A DNA stretch of 64,000 nucleotides from Paralithodes platypus (GCA_032716605.1 CM064517.1:28226719-28290718); one strand, 5' to 3'. Positions 21,627 to 33,990 are shown, numbered from the stretch's first letter. Numbers and translations: made by a program. Notes: generated by a model not told the origin, from the sequence alone.

Positions 21627-22255
21627 CCAACGGAAACCTCCAAACACGGGCACAACGCAACCACAGCAGTTCTTGTAATAAACCCAACGGAAACCTCCAA
21701 ACACGGGCACAACGCAACCACAGCAGTTCTTGTAATAAACCCAACGGAAACCTCCAAACACGGGCACAACGCAACCGCAGCAGTTCTTGTAATAAACCCA
21801 ACTGAAACCTCCAAACACGGGCACAACGCAACCGCAGCAGTTCTTGTAATAAACCCAACGGAAACCTCCAAACACGGGCACAACGCAACCGCAGCAGTTC
21901 TTGTAATAAACCCAACGGAAACCTCCAAACACGGGCACAACGCAACCGCAGCAGTTCTTGTAATAAACCCAACGGAAACCTCCAAACACGGGCACAACGC
22001 AACCGCAGCAGTTCTTGTAATAAACCCAACGGAAACCTCCAAACACGGGCACAACGCAACCGCAGCAGTTCTTGTAATAAACCCAACGGAAACCTCCAAA
22101 CACGGGCACAACGCAACCGCAGCAGTTCTTGTAATAAACCCAACGGAAACCTCCAAACACGGGCACAACGCAACCGCAGCAGTTCTTGTAATAAACCCAA
22201 CGGAAACCTCCAAACATGGGGACAACGCAACCGCAGCAGTTCTTGTAATAAATCC
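21627..22255 (-). repeat. 57-bp minisatellite, eleven copies, open in all minus frames
   Basis: Unit begins AACCCAACGGAAACCTCCAA and ends in GCAGCAGTTCTTGTAATA. Units differ by single bases (an A/G in the CCACAG or CCGCAG position, one T for G, one first-unit variant). As 57 is 3 x 19, three frames stay open for 256-339 codons. One reads a 19-residue repeat containing YYKNCCGCVVPVFGGF. There is no signal peptide, promoter or splice context, so it is treated as non-coding. Confidence 0.85.
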
Positions 22256-22259
22256 GGAT

Positions 22260-22780
22260 GAGTTGGCGAAAATAGTGGAAGATACAAAAAACTGGACACT
22301 TTGGGAGAGGGGGGAGGGGGGGGGGGTTGGTTGGAGGGAGGGGTTGCATCGGTCACTGTCAATTATATCGGTAGATGGATAGTTAATTGGCTGAAACAAT
22401 GTACGGTCGCGCTAATAAGTCATGTCCCAGCTGTCATTACGTTTGGCTTGCTCTGTGCCGTATTAATGTCTGTCAGATGTTGAATAGGGTGGGTAAGAGT
22501 AGGATCATGTTTGTATATTTCACTCGATAGGAAGAAATGAAGCTTAGCTATTGCTGATACCAATTATTAATCAAAACATACTTGGTGCCGAGACATCACT
22601 TATTAGCGCGATTGTACTTTGCAATTCATATACACAGATTTGGGGTTTTAACAAATTACGAAACTCAATTACTACATAAAATAGGCGCTACATAGAAATT
22701 CCTGAATGAACTGTTGTCTCCACAAGCTGTACACTATATTATAGCTTCACGCAAATCATTAACATATTACGAGAATCCCG
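22260..22780. other. No gene seen
   Basis: Contains a G-rich run (22306-22345) followed by ordinary AT-rich sequence. Confidence 0.4.
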
Positions 22781-22950
22781 CCCATACCCACGCCCACACA
22801 CACGCCCATATACACGCCGACACACACGTACATTTCCACACACGCCTATACCCACGCCCACACATAAGTACAGCCCACACACGCCTATACCCACGCCCAC
22901 ACATACACCCACGCCCATACCCACGCCCATACCCACGCCCACACACCGAG
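22781..22950. repeat. CCCACGCCCATA-type minisatellite
   Basis: Irregular 6- and 12-base units of CCCACG, CCCATA and CACACA. Frames on both strands are artefacts. Confidence 0.85.
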
Positions 22951-23004
22951 TACATATTTATGTATTCTATAATTTATCTATTTACTGTTATTATTAATTT
23001 TTAG

Positions 23005-23200
23005 GTTTCTCCCTAGACCTCCATCAAGCTTAAAGAAATACCCCCAAGACCCCCTTCGAGAAAAAATCGTGCATTAATCGGTAGAATAATGCGGCGGCCA
23101 GGACAAAATCAACACCTAGACGGCACGAAAGGTCTTAAAATAACCAAACTAACGGAGAAAATGTCTTAAAACCTCAATAGTAATGGGGCTATACAGGCCA
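23005..23200 (+). mobile_element. MITE-A, partial
   Basis: CCCTAGACCTCCATCAAGCT at left, a shortened core, GGCACGAAAGGTCTTAAAAT and AATGGGGCTA at right. The GCTCGC block and hairpin are deleted. Confidence 0.65.
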
Positions 23201-23364
23201 CGCAGAATAACACATATGCAGCCTTTTTATTCCACTCACACATATCCATCTTTACTCTTTGTGTGGCCTATATAAGGAAAGTTGGGCGGTGTATGAGGGG
23301 TTGTTATTATGGGGGTAGGCTAGTGCTTGGGTTTTGGTCTATATATTTATTTATTTATATATTT

Positions 23365-23580
23365 TTGAATTTCCTCGCTAGACCTTCATCAAGCTTAGAA
23401 AAGCACCCATTAGACCCCCTTTCAAGATATATTTTTATTTTTTTCAGTAGCCGGTTCCTTCTACAATTAGAGGCTCGCTGTCGCTCGCCAGGAAAAAATC
23501 AACACCTAAAGGGCACGAAAGGTCTAAATATTTACAACAAAATGAGGCAAAAGGTCTCAAAATCGCCAAACTAATGACAC
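23365..23580 (+). mobile_element. MITE-A, partial
   Basis: GCTAGACCTTCATCAAGCTT, then AGGCTCGCTGTCGCTCGCC, GGCACGAAAGGTCTAAATAT and CTCAAAATCGCCAAACTAAT. Central hairpin lost; right TTAA end absent. Confidence 0.65.
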
Positions 23581-23589
23581 TTTACTCAC

Positions 23590-24969
23590 CGAATACCTAG
23601 CTTCACTTTGTTATGGGAAATAGAAGAGAAGTGGGAATCCCTCACACCGCTACACCAGATAATATATCAATCATAATCTGGTGTGGCAGTTTGAACGGCT
23701 GACCTCACATATAAGGTAATGCCGTGGGGTATTCCATGTTACTTTTTATCTGATGTAGCCGATCGAACACGTTGGCGTCGGAATAAATCTGGTTCCGGGT
23801 TTGGTGTGTGTGACTCGTGAAATAAACGTAACTCTATGTGCAATTCTAAAGTCATGAACGCAAATGACTCAAGACACAAAATTACAGATGCCACACACTT
23901 TTTCTAAATAATTATATGTTTTCAGTAGTAACACAAGAATACTCAAGCATAAGAATACTCAAGCATAATAATCTTGCCTCTTATAATAGAAAGGCAATTA
24001 TACATGTATACACAAAGGGTTGCCAAATGAAAGAATATACAAAAACCCAACAAAAACAATCGGCAATTAATTGTTTTATATTATTATGCTTTATTTCTGT
24101 TTGTGTTCAACAGAGGAAATGGAACACGGAACCATACAGCTGATTGCCCATCATAACAACCAGGAAAATCATAAACAATGGTTGAAAAAAGATGAAGCTC
24201 ACTTACCGACCACAGAAGCGCTTATTCCGGCAATTTTCGATGATTATTATTTTGTTCGTACTAATTTCGCATTGGTGAGGGCTGGTCCTGTCCAGCGTGA
24301 GGTTTGGCATCCTCTACCTAACCTTAGCCGTTTCTGTCTGTCTCTTTTCCTGTACTACTTGCCCTACTTTGTGGACGGGAGGACTAGGAATCCTCATCCC
24401 CTTGTAAATTTCACCTACTAGACAAGAGAGAGAAAGGGGTGAGGGAACGCTAAAGTGGTCCCGAACCCTAAGAATTGAAACTATAAATGTTGTTTCTGTT
24501 TGGGCTCTGCCTCGAGTCGGCCACCCCCAGCAATGGGGTATGTGCCGGGGTATATACATACATGCATAGTAATTTCGTATTGACATCGGAAACTAGATCG
24601 AAGCTAGATTATGTTAGAAAATATGATTCTTATGGAACTTATAATTTGAGGCTTCCAAACAACAACTGCCCGTAAAAGTTGACGGCAAATCGCTCATGTG
24701 ACAACCTGAAAATAACGCCAATTTCACCAAAAGAGGAGGGAATACTCAAAGGCTTTACTGATTCTATGAACGCCGCAATCCATAATTCTATTTTATGATA
24801 CATTTCGAAAAAACACAGGAAATAATAATACACACAATATTTCACTAGGATGAATACAATAAGTTCACAACGCTACGCTCAAACAAAGCTCAACTCTCGG
24901 CAGCGAAGAGCTAAACAAAGAAGATCAAATACAATTATCCATCATAAGCAATCTGAAAACACTCATCAA

Positions 24970-24970
<1 letters not shown>
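23590..24970. other. No gene seen
   Basis: Mixed AT-rich sequence with a short tandem duplication of AAGAATACTCAAGCATA at about 23935-23968. The longest frame (24071-24421) has no domain-like features and no flanking splice sites I would trust. Confidence 0.4.

Positions 24971-25016
<46 letters not shown>
24971..25016. repeat. (AG)n microsatellite
   Basis: Perfect AG dinucleotides. Confidence 0.95.
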
Positions 25017-25017
<1 letters not shown>

Positions 25018-25369
25018 CGTCTGTGTGTGAACAAAAGAATGGAACACAAACTCTTTCCTGGTTTATGTTTTATACTTCCTATTTGAGAATGCGGTAGGGT
25101 TATTCTATTGTATACAGAAAACGGGAAATGGCATGGTTATATGATTACAAAATTACAGTTGCCAATCAAATATATTAGAGTCATAATCTTCAATCAGTGC
25201 CACTATTCCTCGCCCCTCTGATCCGAACCGCTCAACGTAGAAGATGAGCTACACTTACCCATCATAAATAATAGGAAAAAGTCAATCATTTGCTTCAGAG
25301 ATATTGGAACACACACACCCTTCCCCCTATTATTAAAGTTTCTCCACACGCGAATTCGATTGTGTAATT

Positions 25370-25450
25370 AAAATATGTGTGTGATAACCCGGGTTCGAAT
25401 CCCGGTGGATCATATATACTTTAATTAATTTCATTGGGGGTGTGGTGGTG
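25370..25450 (+). mobile_element. tRNA-like SINE 3' portion
   Basis: CCCGGGTTCGAATCCCGGTGG is a perfect B-box arm; the A-box half is not recognisable. The following TTTAATTAATTTCATTGGGG resembles the SINE-1 body. Confidence 0.5.
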
Positions 25451-25754
25451 AGATTAATAAAAATAATATAATTTGAAAAAAACAAAAAAAAACAGGAAGA
25501 GACGCGGAAATATGATTACGAATACTAAACCATACATTATCAAACAACCATATCGCTACAACAGTGACAGATAATACAGGATATACCATGGGTAAGCGAT
25601 TATAATTAACTACCAAATATTATCTTACAATCAAAATACTATTCAAAAGACAAAACAAAATAGAAAGCTCAACCCAAAATAACCTCAAAACGAAATACTA
25701 AACACAGATGATGAAATACACTTACCCACATTAAGAAATCTGAAAAATAAAATT

Positions 25755-25880
25755 ATTATAAAATTATCAGAATTGATGTACATTAATAAAACTATCAGAA
25801 TTTATGTACATTAATAAAACTATCAGAATTTATGTACATTAATAAAACTATCAGAATTTATGTACATTAATATAGAACAA
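25755..25880. repeat. 28-bp minisatellite, about four copies
   Basis: Unit AATAAAACTATCAGAATTTA plus TGTACATT. Confidence 0.85.
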
Positions 25881-26440
25881 TACAAATCCGTTCCTGTATA
25901 TTTTAGACTTTGCATGCAAGAATGCCATTATGTACTACAATCTCAAACAAACATATGAAGCTACACGGATACTCGGTTACTTACAAAATACTCTATCATA
26001 TGAACTATCTTAAAACCACAAAACTATGCCATTGCGAGAGGTAATAGAAATTCCAAGTAGAAACAAGAACCGTTTACCCCTCAGAACCGAGACGTTAAAA
26101 GTAGAAGATAATATCCATTTACCCACCCCCAACTATCGGTAAATGACGCCCATTACCCCATCAGAACACAGGGAACACTCAGTCAAAAACATACCTGATC
26201 GTTTTGTACCTAGGTCACGCTCCGGGAAGACACTCGAGATATAATGGGCGAAAGCAAGCAGTGAGAAAGGTGGGGGCAGAAGAGGGAGAGGTACGGTGTT
26301 CATTAGCGACGAAGAGAGAAGGGGGAATGGGAGGAGAAGAGGGAGAAAAGAAGAGACAAGAAGACAGACACAAGCAGCCACACACACACACACAGCCATG
26401 AACAACACAGACACACAAGCACTAAGTTATTAAGATACAC
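25880..26440. other. No gene seen
   Basis: AT-rich then purine-rich (26260-26370) sequence; frames on both strands are low-complexity. Confidence 0.4.
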
Positions 26441-26460
26441 ACATACGCAATAATTAATGG

Positions 26461-26654
26461 ATGAATAGATAGATAAAAATATAGATAGCAAAATGCCAGA
26501 AGAGGTAGATAGATAAATAGATAGATAAATAGATAGTTAGATAGGTAGATTGGAAAGAGGAAGCTAGGTAGAAGGAAAGCTACACGAGACAATACTCCGG
26601 AGTGAAATAATTACGAGAAGCAAGGTGAAAAGGACGAGACATAGGAGTTATCAA

Positions 26655-26694
<40 letters not shown>

Positions 26695-26761
26695 GGTATT
26701 ATATACATATGCATTCAAGCACAATCAAACTTTCATAAACACACCACACTACACGTACACA

Positions 26762-26800
<39 letters not shown>

Positions 26801-26968
26801 TCAAAGACAAAGTAGAGCGATTATAAGTAAGAGAAAGTATTAATAATGTCTACCAAAAATAGGGCATTATATTATAATGTATGCCGAGTGTAAATTCTAC
26901 TGGTAAATAGTGTATGGTTATCTGTTGTTTAAAAAATAACGATAGAATTAACACCAAATTCGTGAAAT

Positions 26969-27047
<79 letters not shown>

Positions 27048-27255
27048 AAGCAAAAACAGGTATTCTAGTTCCAACACTATCGCCAAGAACGTCAAGTTCA
27101 AGTTCAACACACTTAATTAATCTGAAGAAGCGGGAGAGAGAGAGAGAGACAGAGAGAGTGTGTGTGTGTGTGTATAATTGTATATGTGTGTATGAGTGTG
27201 TGTGTGTGTGTATACAGTATATATATAATTGTGTGTGTGTGTGTGTGTGTGTGAA
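26461..27255. repeat. Microsatellite cluster (GATA, AT, AC, AG, GT)
   Basis: GATA-type repeats (26463-26545), (AT)n 26658-26692, (AC)n 26764-26798, (AG)n of about 77 bases at 26971-27047, (AG)n 27133-27160 and (GT)n tracts to 27252. Nothing genic between them. Confidence 0.9.
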
Positions 27256-27309
27256 TGAGAATGAGTGAGAGAGAGAGTGAGAGAATGAGTACAAAGGAAG
27301 GAGTACAAA

Positions 27310-29455
27310 GGAAATCAAGCAACAACAGATCTAGTGACCCTTCTAGGTTGCTTGTCCTCCAAAACACTGAGGATCAAGTGTCCAAACAGTGGTTTAGAGT
27401 GGGTAAGGGAACATTGGAAAGGGAACTACTGCCCTGCCACTAACGTGGCAGGACTAGGAAGTTAGTAGGGGACATATGGGTTAGTAACTGAGGGGAGGAT
27501 AAAGTTATTCATTTACAAACGCAGTCAGTCGCGGGTTTGATGCGAGATATTTGTCTAGGCGGAATTTAAATGAATCAACGGTGCTGCAGTCTATAACGTC
27601 TCGGGGAAGCCCATTCCACAAGTTGACAACTCGATTGAAGAAGAAATTCTTAGATTCGTGCGAGTTAAAAGATTTACCAATAATTTTGCAACCGTTTCCC
27701 CGCGTGTAATTAGATTGGTCGATAGTGAAGTACTTACTACAGTTCATATTGTCGATGCCTTTGATGATTTTGAACACTTGAATTAAGTCGCCTCTTAATC
27801 TGCGCTGGGTTAAAGGAAATAGATTTAATTCTCTAAGACGCTCTTCGTATGGTTTGTTCTTTAGGCTAGGTATCATTTTGGTAACTCTACGTTGAACTCG
27901 TTCTAGCTTGTTTATATCTTTTTGGTAATAAGGGCACCAGGATTGAACGCAGTATTCCAGAAGAGGGCGGACTAAGGAATTGTAAAGGGTTAGGATAACT
28001 TCTTTGGATTTATGCTCAAATGACCTGCCTATAAAGCCAATTATTTTGTTTGCCTTCTTAACAACTTCTGAACATTGTTGACTCGGTTTTAGGTTACTCG
28101 ATATTGTTACTCCCAGATCAGTTTCTCTGTTTACATTCTTAAGCTGAGTGCCATTCATCGAATAGTTTGCTTTCTCATTTAGGTATCCGACATGTAGTAC
28201 TTTACATTTATCCGCATTGAAACTCATTTGCCAAATTTGGGCCCACATGACAATTTATCTAGATTGTGTTGCATATCGTCAACTTGTTCTTTTGAGAGTA
28301 CGCTATTTGCAATTTTTGTATCGTCAGCAAATTTTGAGATTGTGCAGGTGAGACCCTCATCTATGTCGTTGATGTAAATTAGAAAGAGAATTGGTCCTAG
28401 TACCGATCCCTGGGGTACCCCGCTACTTACATTGGTCCATTTAGATGCCTTACCGTTTATGACTACCCTTTGCTTTCTGTTGCTGAGCCAATTTTCTATC
28501 CATTTCAACACACCGTCTTGTATTCCATGCGCTTTTAGTTTTAGCAGTAAACGTTTGTGGGGAACTTTGTCAAAGGCCTTTTGAAAATCAAGGTATATAA
28601 TATCTACAGCTTTACTCTCATCGTAGAGGTTGAGGATATCGTGGAAGAAGTCTAAGAGGTTTGTTAAACAGGAACGTTTTTTACGAAAGCCGTGTTGAGT
28701 ATCTTTAAGTATGTTATTTTCCTCCAAGTGATTTACGAGTCTGTCTCGTATGACCGTTTCTAGCATTTTACATACAACTGAGGTTAAGCTAATTGGACGA
28801 TAGTTACTGGGTAGGGATTTGCTGCCTTTTTTGAATATCGGTGTTACGTTGGCTAGCTTCCACTGATCAGGCATAGTTCCAGACTGCAAGGATTTATTGA
28901 ATAGTAATGTCAGTGGTTTGGAGAGCTCATTCTTAGCTTCCTTTAGAACTCTAGGCGAGATTGTATCAGGTCCTGGCGTTTTATTTACCTTGAGTTTATC
29001 TAAACAATTCAATACTTCTCTCTCTGTAACGGTGATATTGCTTAGAACATCTGAATTATCAATCTGAATCGGCGATGGTGTAGGGATATCACTGAGGTCT
29101 TCTGTTGTAAAAACTGATGCAAAGAAGGTATTGAGGGCATTACTCATTTGTACTTCGTCTTTGGTGTATTCTCCTTTTTCATCGACTAACGGTCCAACAG
29201 TTGAAGTAACTACTTTTTTCTTTCTGATATAACTATAGAATTCTTTCGGGTTTGTTTTACTTTGATTCGCAATATGTAACTCTAAGGTCTTTTTACTTTG
29301 CTTAATTAACTTTTTGGCTTTGCGTCGTAGCTCTACAAATTTCACCCGTTCTTCGTCATTTTGTGAGGATTTTAATCTATCATTAGCACATTTTTTTAGC
29401 AAGCAGGCAGTTTGAAATATCTTTATTCCACCATTTGGGCTTATTATTATAAGTG
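27310..29455 (-). pseudogene. CR1/Rex-like LINE, 5'-truncated, frameshifted
   Basis: On the minus strand two overlapping frames (29546-28224, 440 codons; 28248-27505, 247 codons) together give a long reverse transcriptase plus C-terminal domain. Motifs in the first: motif A with DFQKAFDKV (Asp about 320), GVPQGS (376-381) and the catalytic FADD (406-409). Motifs in the second: WAQIWQMSFN, LVRPLLEYC, RVQRRVTKM and RLRGDLIQVFKI, the C-terminal hallmark of CR1/Rex-type elements. A frame break sits near 28245. Another near 29400 separates an upstream KWWNKDI segment. Homology fades at about 29455, so the endonuclease is missing. The first 45 or so codons of the 440-codon frame are not element sequence. 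27310-27504 is probably 3' UTR. Otherwise well preserved, hence a comparatively young insertion. Confidence 0.9.
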
Positions 29456-29707
29456 TGGGTATGTGTAGACAAATTGAAAGTACAAGACAGACAAAAGAGG
29501 TCCTCCAGTAACCAGTTCCAATATGATCGGCGGCTACGTCAGGCACACTTCCCGGGTCCCTTTAATTAATCCCGCTGACAGGCAGGTGTTCAACTTACCT
29601 GACCTCACTCAACCAGGTAGTCCACACGCCTCACCTCAACCCTCACACCTACAACCACAACCAATAGATCACCCATAACTTTGGTGAAATACTGTTGTTG
29701 TTTGTTT

Positions 29708-30400
29708 ATGTGCATGAAGGAGACAACAGACAAAGCTCCATGTAACGTGTGTCCCCTCCAAAGTTGAAAGAGTGATAGATCCAAATTCAAGGTACGTTAG
29801 AGTAAAAATGTCTGGACACACGGAGCTTGAAGCAGAGTAAGTCATTTAATGAGGAAAAGACATATTGAGGGAGAGAGTTCCAGAGATTACTTATTGAGTA
29901 AAAGCAAGACTGGGAAAATTGATTCACTCTTGGGTTAGAGAGTTGGACAGACTAGGGGTGAGAATGTGTTGAAAGGCGGGTACCCCCACTTTCCATAAGG
30001 GAGTAGGTATATACACTGAGAAAGCGTTGAAGAACATTGATTATTGCAATTGCGGTAGAAGAGTGAGATATGCAACATTGCTGCGTGTACAAAGAGATTG
30101 TAGGGATACTAGGAGAGGTACATTGATGAGACGAAATAATTTTGACTCTACCTTTTGAAGAAGTGCGGTATGGTGGAACCTCCCAACCCATACTAACGAT
30201 ACTCGATACACGGGCGCACAGTGCCCCAGTACAAAGCAAGAAGCTGTGCGGAGCTGAACAATCCACGGAGATGGTTGAGCACATCTAACTTCTGAGAAGC
30301 TATTTTGTTAAGTGTGGTAGGCCTAAAAAGATCTTTCCAGGAAAAATCAGAAGAAATATATACATCAGAATATTGGAAGAGGATGAAGGGTTTTTGAAGA
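29708..30400 (-). pseudogene. LINE-L copy, diverged and truncated
   Basis: Reverse complement follows the 3' half of the element at 42520-43705: the LLALYWGTVRPCIEYR segment (near 30200), RVSSIVSMG..PPYR, and the 3' end block with GGACACACGGAGCTTGAAGC. Several stops. It stops exactly at the MITE-B boundary (30401). Confidence 0.8.
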
Positions 30401-30779
30401 CTAAGGGAGCTCACCTCATTTTTTGTTTTATCTTTCTCTCCCTCTCTCTTTGGCTTGTATCCATTCGGCCCCATTCAGCCTACTGTTTTAAGACGTTTAC
30501 CCCCATCCAGGTGTCAATATTTTCCGGCGAGCCAGCATATATATATTATTGTTTTGACAGCAAGCTAAATTTGTACATTTTTCGATAGAAAAATGTCTCC
30601 GGTGAAGCCGGATTTCTCCATACAATGCTGGCTCGCTATCGCTCGCCAGGAAGAAATTGACACTTGGATGGGGATAAACGTCTTAAAACAGTTGGCTGAA
30701 TGGGGCCGAATGGATACAAGCCAGGGAAAGAGAGAACAGGAGAGAAAGATCAAACAAAAAAACGGTGACCCCCCCTTAA
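30401..30779. mobile_element. MITE-B copy 3, inserted in or beside LINE-L
   Basis: Left CTAAGGGAGCTCACC (TTAA mutated to CTAA), right GGTGACCCCCCCTTAA (30776-30779). Same long arms and CCGGTGAAGCCGG centre. Confidence 0.8.
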
Positions 30780-30788
30780 TGATAGTCT

Positions 30789-31055
30789 TGTGGGAGAGAG
30801 CGCGGGGGTGACAGGAGAAATTGTGGGAGAGAGCGCGGGGGTGATAGGAGAAACTGTGGGAGAGAGCGCGGGGGTGATAGGAGAAATTGTGGGAGAGAGC
30901 CCGGGGGTGATAGGAGAAATTGTGGGAGAGAGCCCGGGGGTGATAGGAGAAATTGTGGGAGAGAGCCCGGGGGTGATAGGAGAAATTGTGGGAGAGAGCC
31001 CGGGGGTGATAGGAGAAATTGTGGGAGAGCCCGGGGGTGATAGGAGAAATTAGCT
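30789..31055 (+). repeat. 33-bp minisatellite, eight copies
   Basis: Unit GTGGGAGAGAGCCCGGGGGT plus GATAGGAGAAATT; the first three units have GCGCG instead of GCCCG, and the last has a four-base deletion. Starts ten bases after the MITE-B end. Both strands stay open because 33 is divisible by 3; not a gene. Confidence 0.9.
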
Positions 31056-31089
31056 CTTGGAATACACCAAATCAAAATCTACACCCTTT

Positions 31090-31570
31090 CTATCCATTAA
31101 AAACCTACATTATTAGTGCACTTCTGTTTAATATCAATGTGTACGGCTCCAACTTTCTTATAGCCTGAAACTCGCAACAGGCCACTTATAATTATATATA
31201 TATGATATGCTCTACTGGTCGTAAGATCATTTTGTAGTACTTTCTTCCTTTTACTTTTTTCATTTATATATGTATTTGATTGTTCATAATGTGGGTTTCC
31301 AAAGCAATATTTCCCCATATTTAATACTTGATAATAATTATATGGAGGATACAGAAATGAAAATCACAATATGACATGTTCAATTGGTGCTAATTAGTTG
31401 GCCTTATAAATGACCCGCGTGACACAATCTAAGCTGTCCAAAGTCATTACCATATCTTAAATTGCTCTAAATGATCCATGAGTAATATTTTGTAATTCAC
31501 TCGACGAGTGTCAACTTAAGGGGAGATTCATATATTTATGTTTGTATATAGATAATATATATATATTTAT
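31090..31570. other. No gene seen
   Basis: AT-rich, unique-looking; no repeat core recognised. Confidence 0.4.
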
Positions 31571-31574
31571 TGGC

Positions 31575-31665
31575 CTCCCTAAACTTCCATCAAGATGTAA
31601 AGTCACCACACTTATGGGGCGAACGTCTTAAAATGTCAAAAGTAATTGAGCCCATACTCCTACTC
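31575..31665 (+). mobile_element. MITE-A scrap
   Basis: CTTCCATCAAGATGTAAAG followed directly by ATGGGGCGAACGTCTTAAAA: the two outer arms without the core. Followed by poly-C and poly-G runs (31687-31716, 31776-31792). Confidence 0.5.
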
Positions 31666-32206
31666 CTCACCCACTCCTACTCCAACCCCCCCCCATGCCC
31701 CCCCCCCCATTTCACTCACGCCCAGCTTTCACACCATGCACCAGATCTGAAAGGGTGTGATCATGTCCAATGGGGGTGGGGGGGGGGGGGGGGTTATTGG
31801 TGCTAGTTTTTGTTGGGGGGGTGAGTGGGTGACTATATTTTATTTTTATTTTTTGTTCTGATTGGGTTGATTTCGCTGTGGTCGGGTCGATGTGTGTGTG
31901 TGTGTGAACGAGAGAGAGAGAGAGAGAGTGTGTCTATGTGTTGTTTTTCGTTTATCAGTGCCTGCGCGGGTGTTTCCTTTCGTATACATCTTTCTGTCAG
32001 TTTATTAGTCTATCTATAATATCCTATAACTATCACCATCCATCTATACATTCCCGTCGTCCAACACAGAGCATGACTTTATCCTCTTTCAGTACCGGTC
32101 TCATCGATTGTATTCCGCCTCATCGATATCCAAATACTACAAGTAATTATCTCGGGTTCTATTCATCTTCTTGTTCATTATACCACTATTTGAAGACCTG
32201 ATTTGC

Positions 32207-32421
32207 TTAACCCATACTGTACCGGTGACGTCCTTTTAACTTTATTCTGGCTACTATTAGACGATGTATGGCAGTTTATAAAGGGCCTCCAGCAACTAAC
32301 AGGCTTCGAACTATCGCACTTGACCCTTTTTACAACCACAGATCCTCCTTTAACTTCACAAAATCGTCTAAATATAGCTATGACACAACAACAAACACGT
32401 CGCTGGTACAGAAGGGGTTGA
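32207..32421. mobile_element. MITE-C copy, well preserved
   Basis: TTAACCCATACTGTACCGGT on the left pairs with GGTACAGAAGGGGTTGA on the right (TTAA decayed to TTGA). Inner CTGGCTACTATTAGACGAT pairs with ATCGTCTAAATATAGCTA. Spacing 215 bp. Confidence 0.75.
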
Positions 32422-32476
32422 TGACGCAATTCCATCTTACTGTAAATATTCCAGAGTGCTTGCATCCACAAATCTA

Positions 32477-32663
32477 TATACTGTGCTTGCATCCACAAAT
32501 CTATGTATCTTGCCTTAAATATCTATGCATATATATATACAGTATATATATATATATGTATATACATACTGTATATATATATACTGTATATACTTAAATA
32601 CTAAAGGGAGTGCATAGATATATAAGGCAAACTACATATATTTGTGGATGCAAGCACAGTATA
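32477..32663. repeat. Long inverted repeat, about 53-base arms
   Basis: Left arm 32477-32530 begins TATACTGTGCTTGCATCCAC; right arm 32611-32663 ends GTGGATGCAAGCACAGTATA. The loop is AT-rich with TACTGTATATA motifs. The first part of the left arm is also tandemly repeated just upstream (32457-32482). Confidence 0.8.
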
Positions 32664-32669
32664 TATATA

Positions 32670-33284
32670 TCTGTATTGTAGGCACTAATAAGTTAAATAC
32701 ACCTTGTACACCGAAGCTCGTGTATCTGTTTCTGTCTAAGTCTCCGAGTTCAGTTAAGGACTGCACGCTCATCCCGATAAGTTTGTGCAGCCTTGGTTAC
32801 TTCGGTGCCTGGTCGGTATTATCCTCAGAATTCAGTATTATAGATTGAAGTATTTGTAGAAAGAGTTTGCGGAACATTTAAGCGCGTCTCGTCGCTAAGT
32901 GGCCGTGTTTTCTTAAATATATAGTTCTGCTTTGCCATTGTGCCTGTAACGTATGCTTCAATTTGTTTTCTAAGTGTGTAAATGATGTGCGAATAGAAAA
33001 CCACTTGCACGTATATTCTTGGGTCCTCCCCCTTTGCACGTACAAGTTTGTGAAGGCAGGTTATACTTCCGTTCCGCTTCCCATAACTTGCACTTGCCTA
33101 TCATTAGAAGCATTATCGTGGCAACAATAAACTACCTACCACATCCGCAGTAGATATATACTGTATGTGTTTATTTTGTAGTGGACTCTCTTCTGTGTTA
33201 ATTTTCCCCTTTCTTTCTTTAAATATCATATTAATACCAAGTACTATGTTGCTGCGTCATATTAATACCAAGTTTTCAAAATTA
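32670..33284. other. No gene seen
   Basis: No recognisable repeat core or coding signature. Confidence 0.35.
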
Positions 33285-33380
33285 ACAACATATTTCGCTG
33301 CAAAATCGTCGTAACAACTGAGTAACCAAGACATGAACATGGCAATTTACCATCATCTGGAAAAAAAAATAAAAACAGAC
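33285..33380 (+). repeat. Dispersed repeat F, copy 2
   Basis: Same ordered blocks as 19345-19440 (CATATTTCGCTGCAAAATCG, ACATGGCAATTTACCATC, AAAACAGAC). Confidence 0.55.
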
Positions 33381-33655
33381 TTATATTTACTGTTTCTTTA
33401 CTTTACCTCCTACAATGGTCTAGTTGGGTACCTAGTCTTCCCTGTGTGTCTCTTTGTTTAATGTATCCCTAATGTCCACTCTTAATTCTTGTTCTATTTC
33501 TCTCTCCCATTGTTTTCCTTCTGTTATTCTTAGTTATTATCCATTTTCTCCCATCTTTCACAATTATGAACAACTGATAACACTGGAATTATGGAGATGC
33601 CAAATTAATGGGTCTGAATATGAGGAAGGAGGGCCAGAAACCCCCCCTCCCCCCC

Positions 33656-33990
33656 TTAAGGGGAGGTTTCTAGTGTTGCTTAGACCTCTATCAAGCTTAA
33701 AATTACATCCCCTAGACCCCCTTACAAGATAAATATGTACATTTTTCGGTAGAAAAATGTCCTGGCCGAAGGCCGATTCCTCTTAAGTTACAGGCTCGCT
33801 ATCGCTCGCCAGGGAAAAATCGACACCTAAATGGCACGAAAGGTCTTAAAATTGACAGAAATGGGGCGAAAGTTAATAACATCGCCAAACTAATGGGGCA
33901 AACATCTTAAAATCTCAAAAGCAATGGGGCTAATCAAGAGGGAGAAGGAAGTTCGAAAACTAAATCCCTCAAGTGGAAGCCTCCCCTTAA
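33656..33990 (+). mobile_element. MITE-A, best full-length copy
   Basis: TTAAGGGGAGGTTTCTAG at 33656 and GGAAGCCTCCCCTTAA ending at 33990. Contains all family blocks in order: CTAGACCCCCTTACAAGATA, the TTTTTCGGTAGAAAAA palindrome, CTGGCCGAAGGCCG, AGGCTCGCTATCGCTCGCC, GGCACGAAAGGTCTTAAAAT and CATCTTAAAATCTCAAAAGC. 335 bp. Confidence 0.85.

Noticed and set aside
22781..22950. CRISPR-like or telomeric repeat
   Set aside because: Irregular 6/12-base units without spacers or a TTAGG motif; simple repeat in a eukaryote.
30790..31053. GESAGVIGEIV-type repeat protein
   Set aside because: 33-bp minisatellite, open on both strands; no start context, promoter or conservation.
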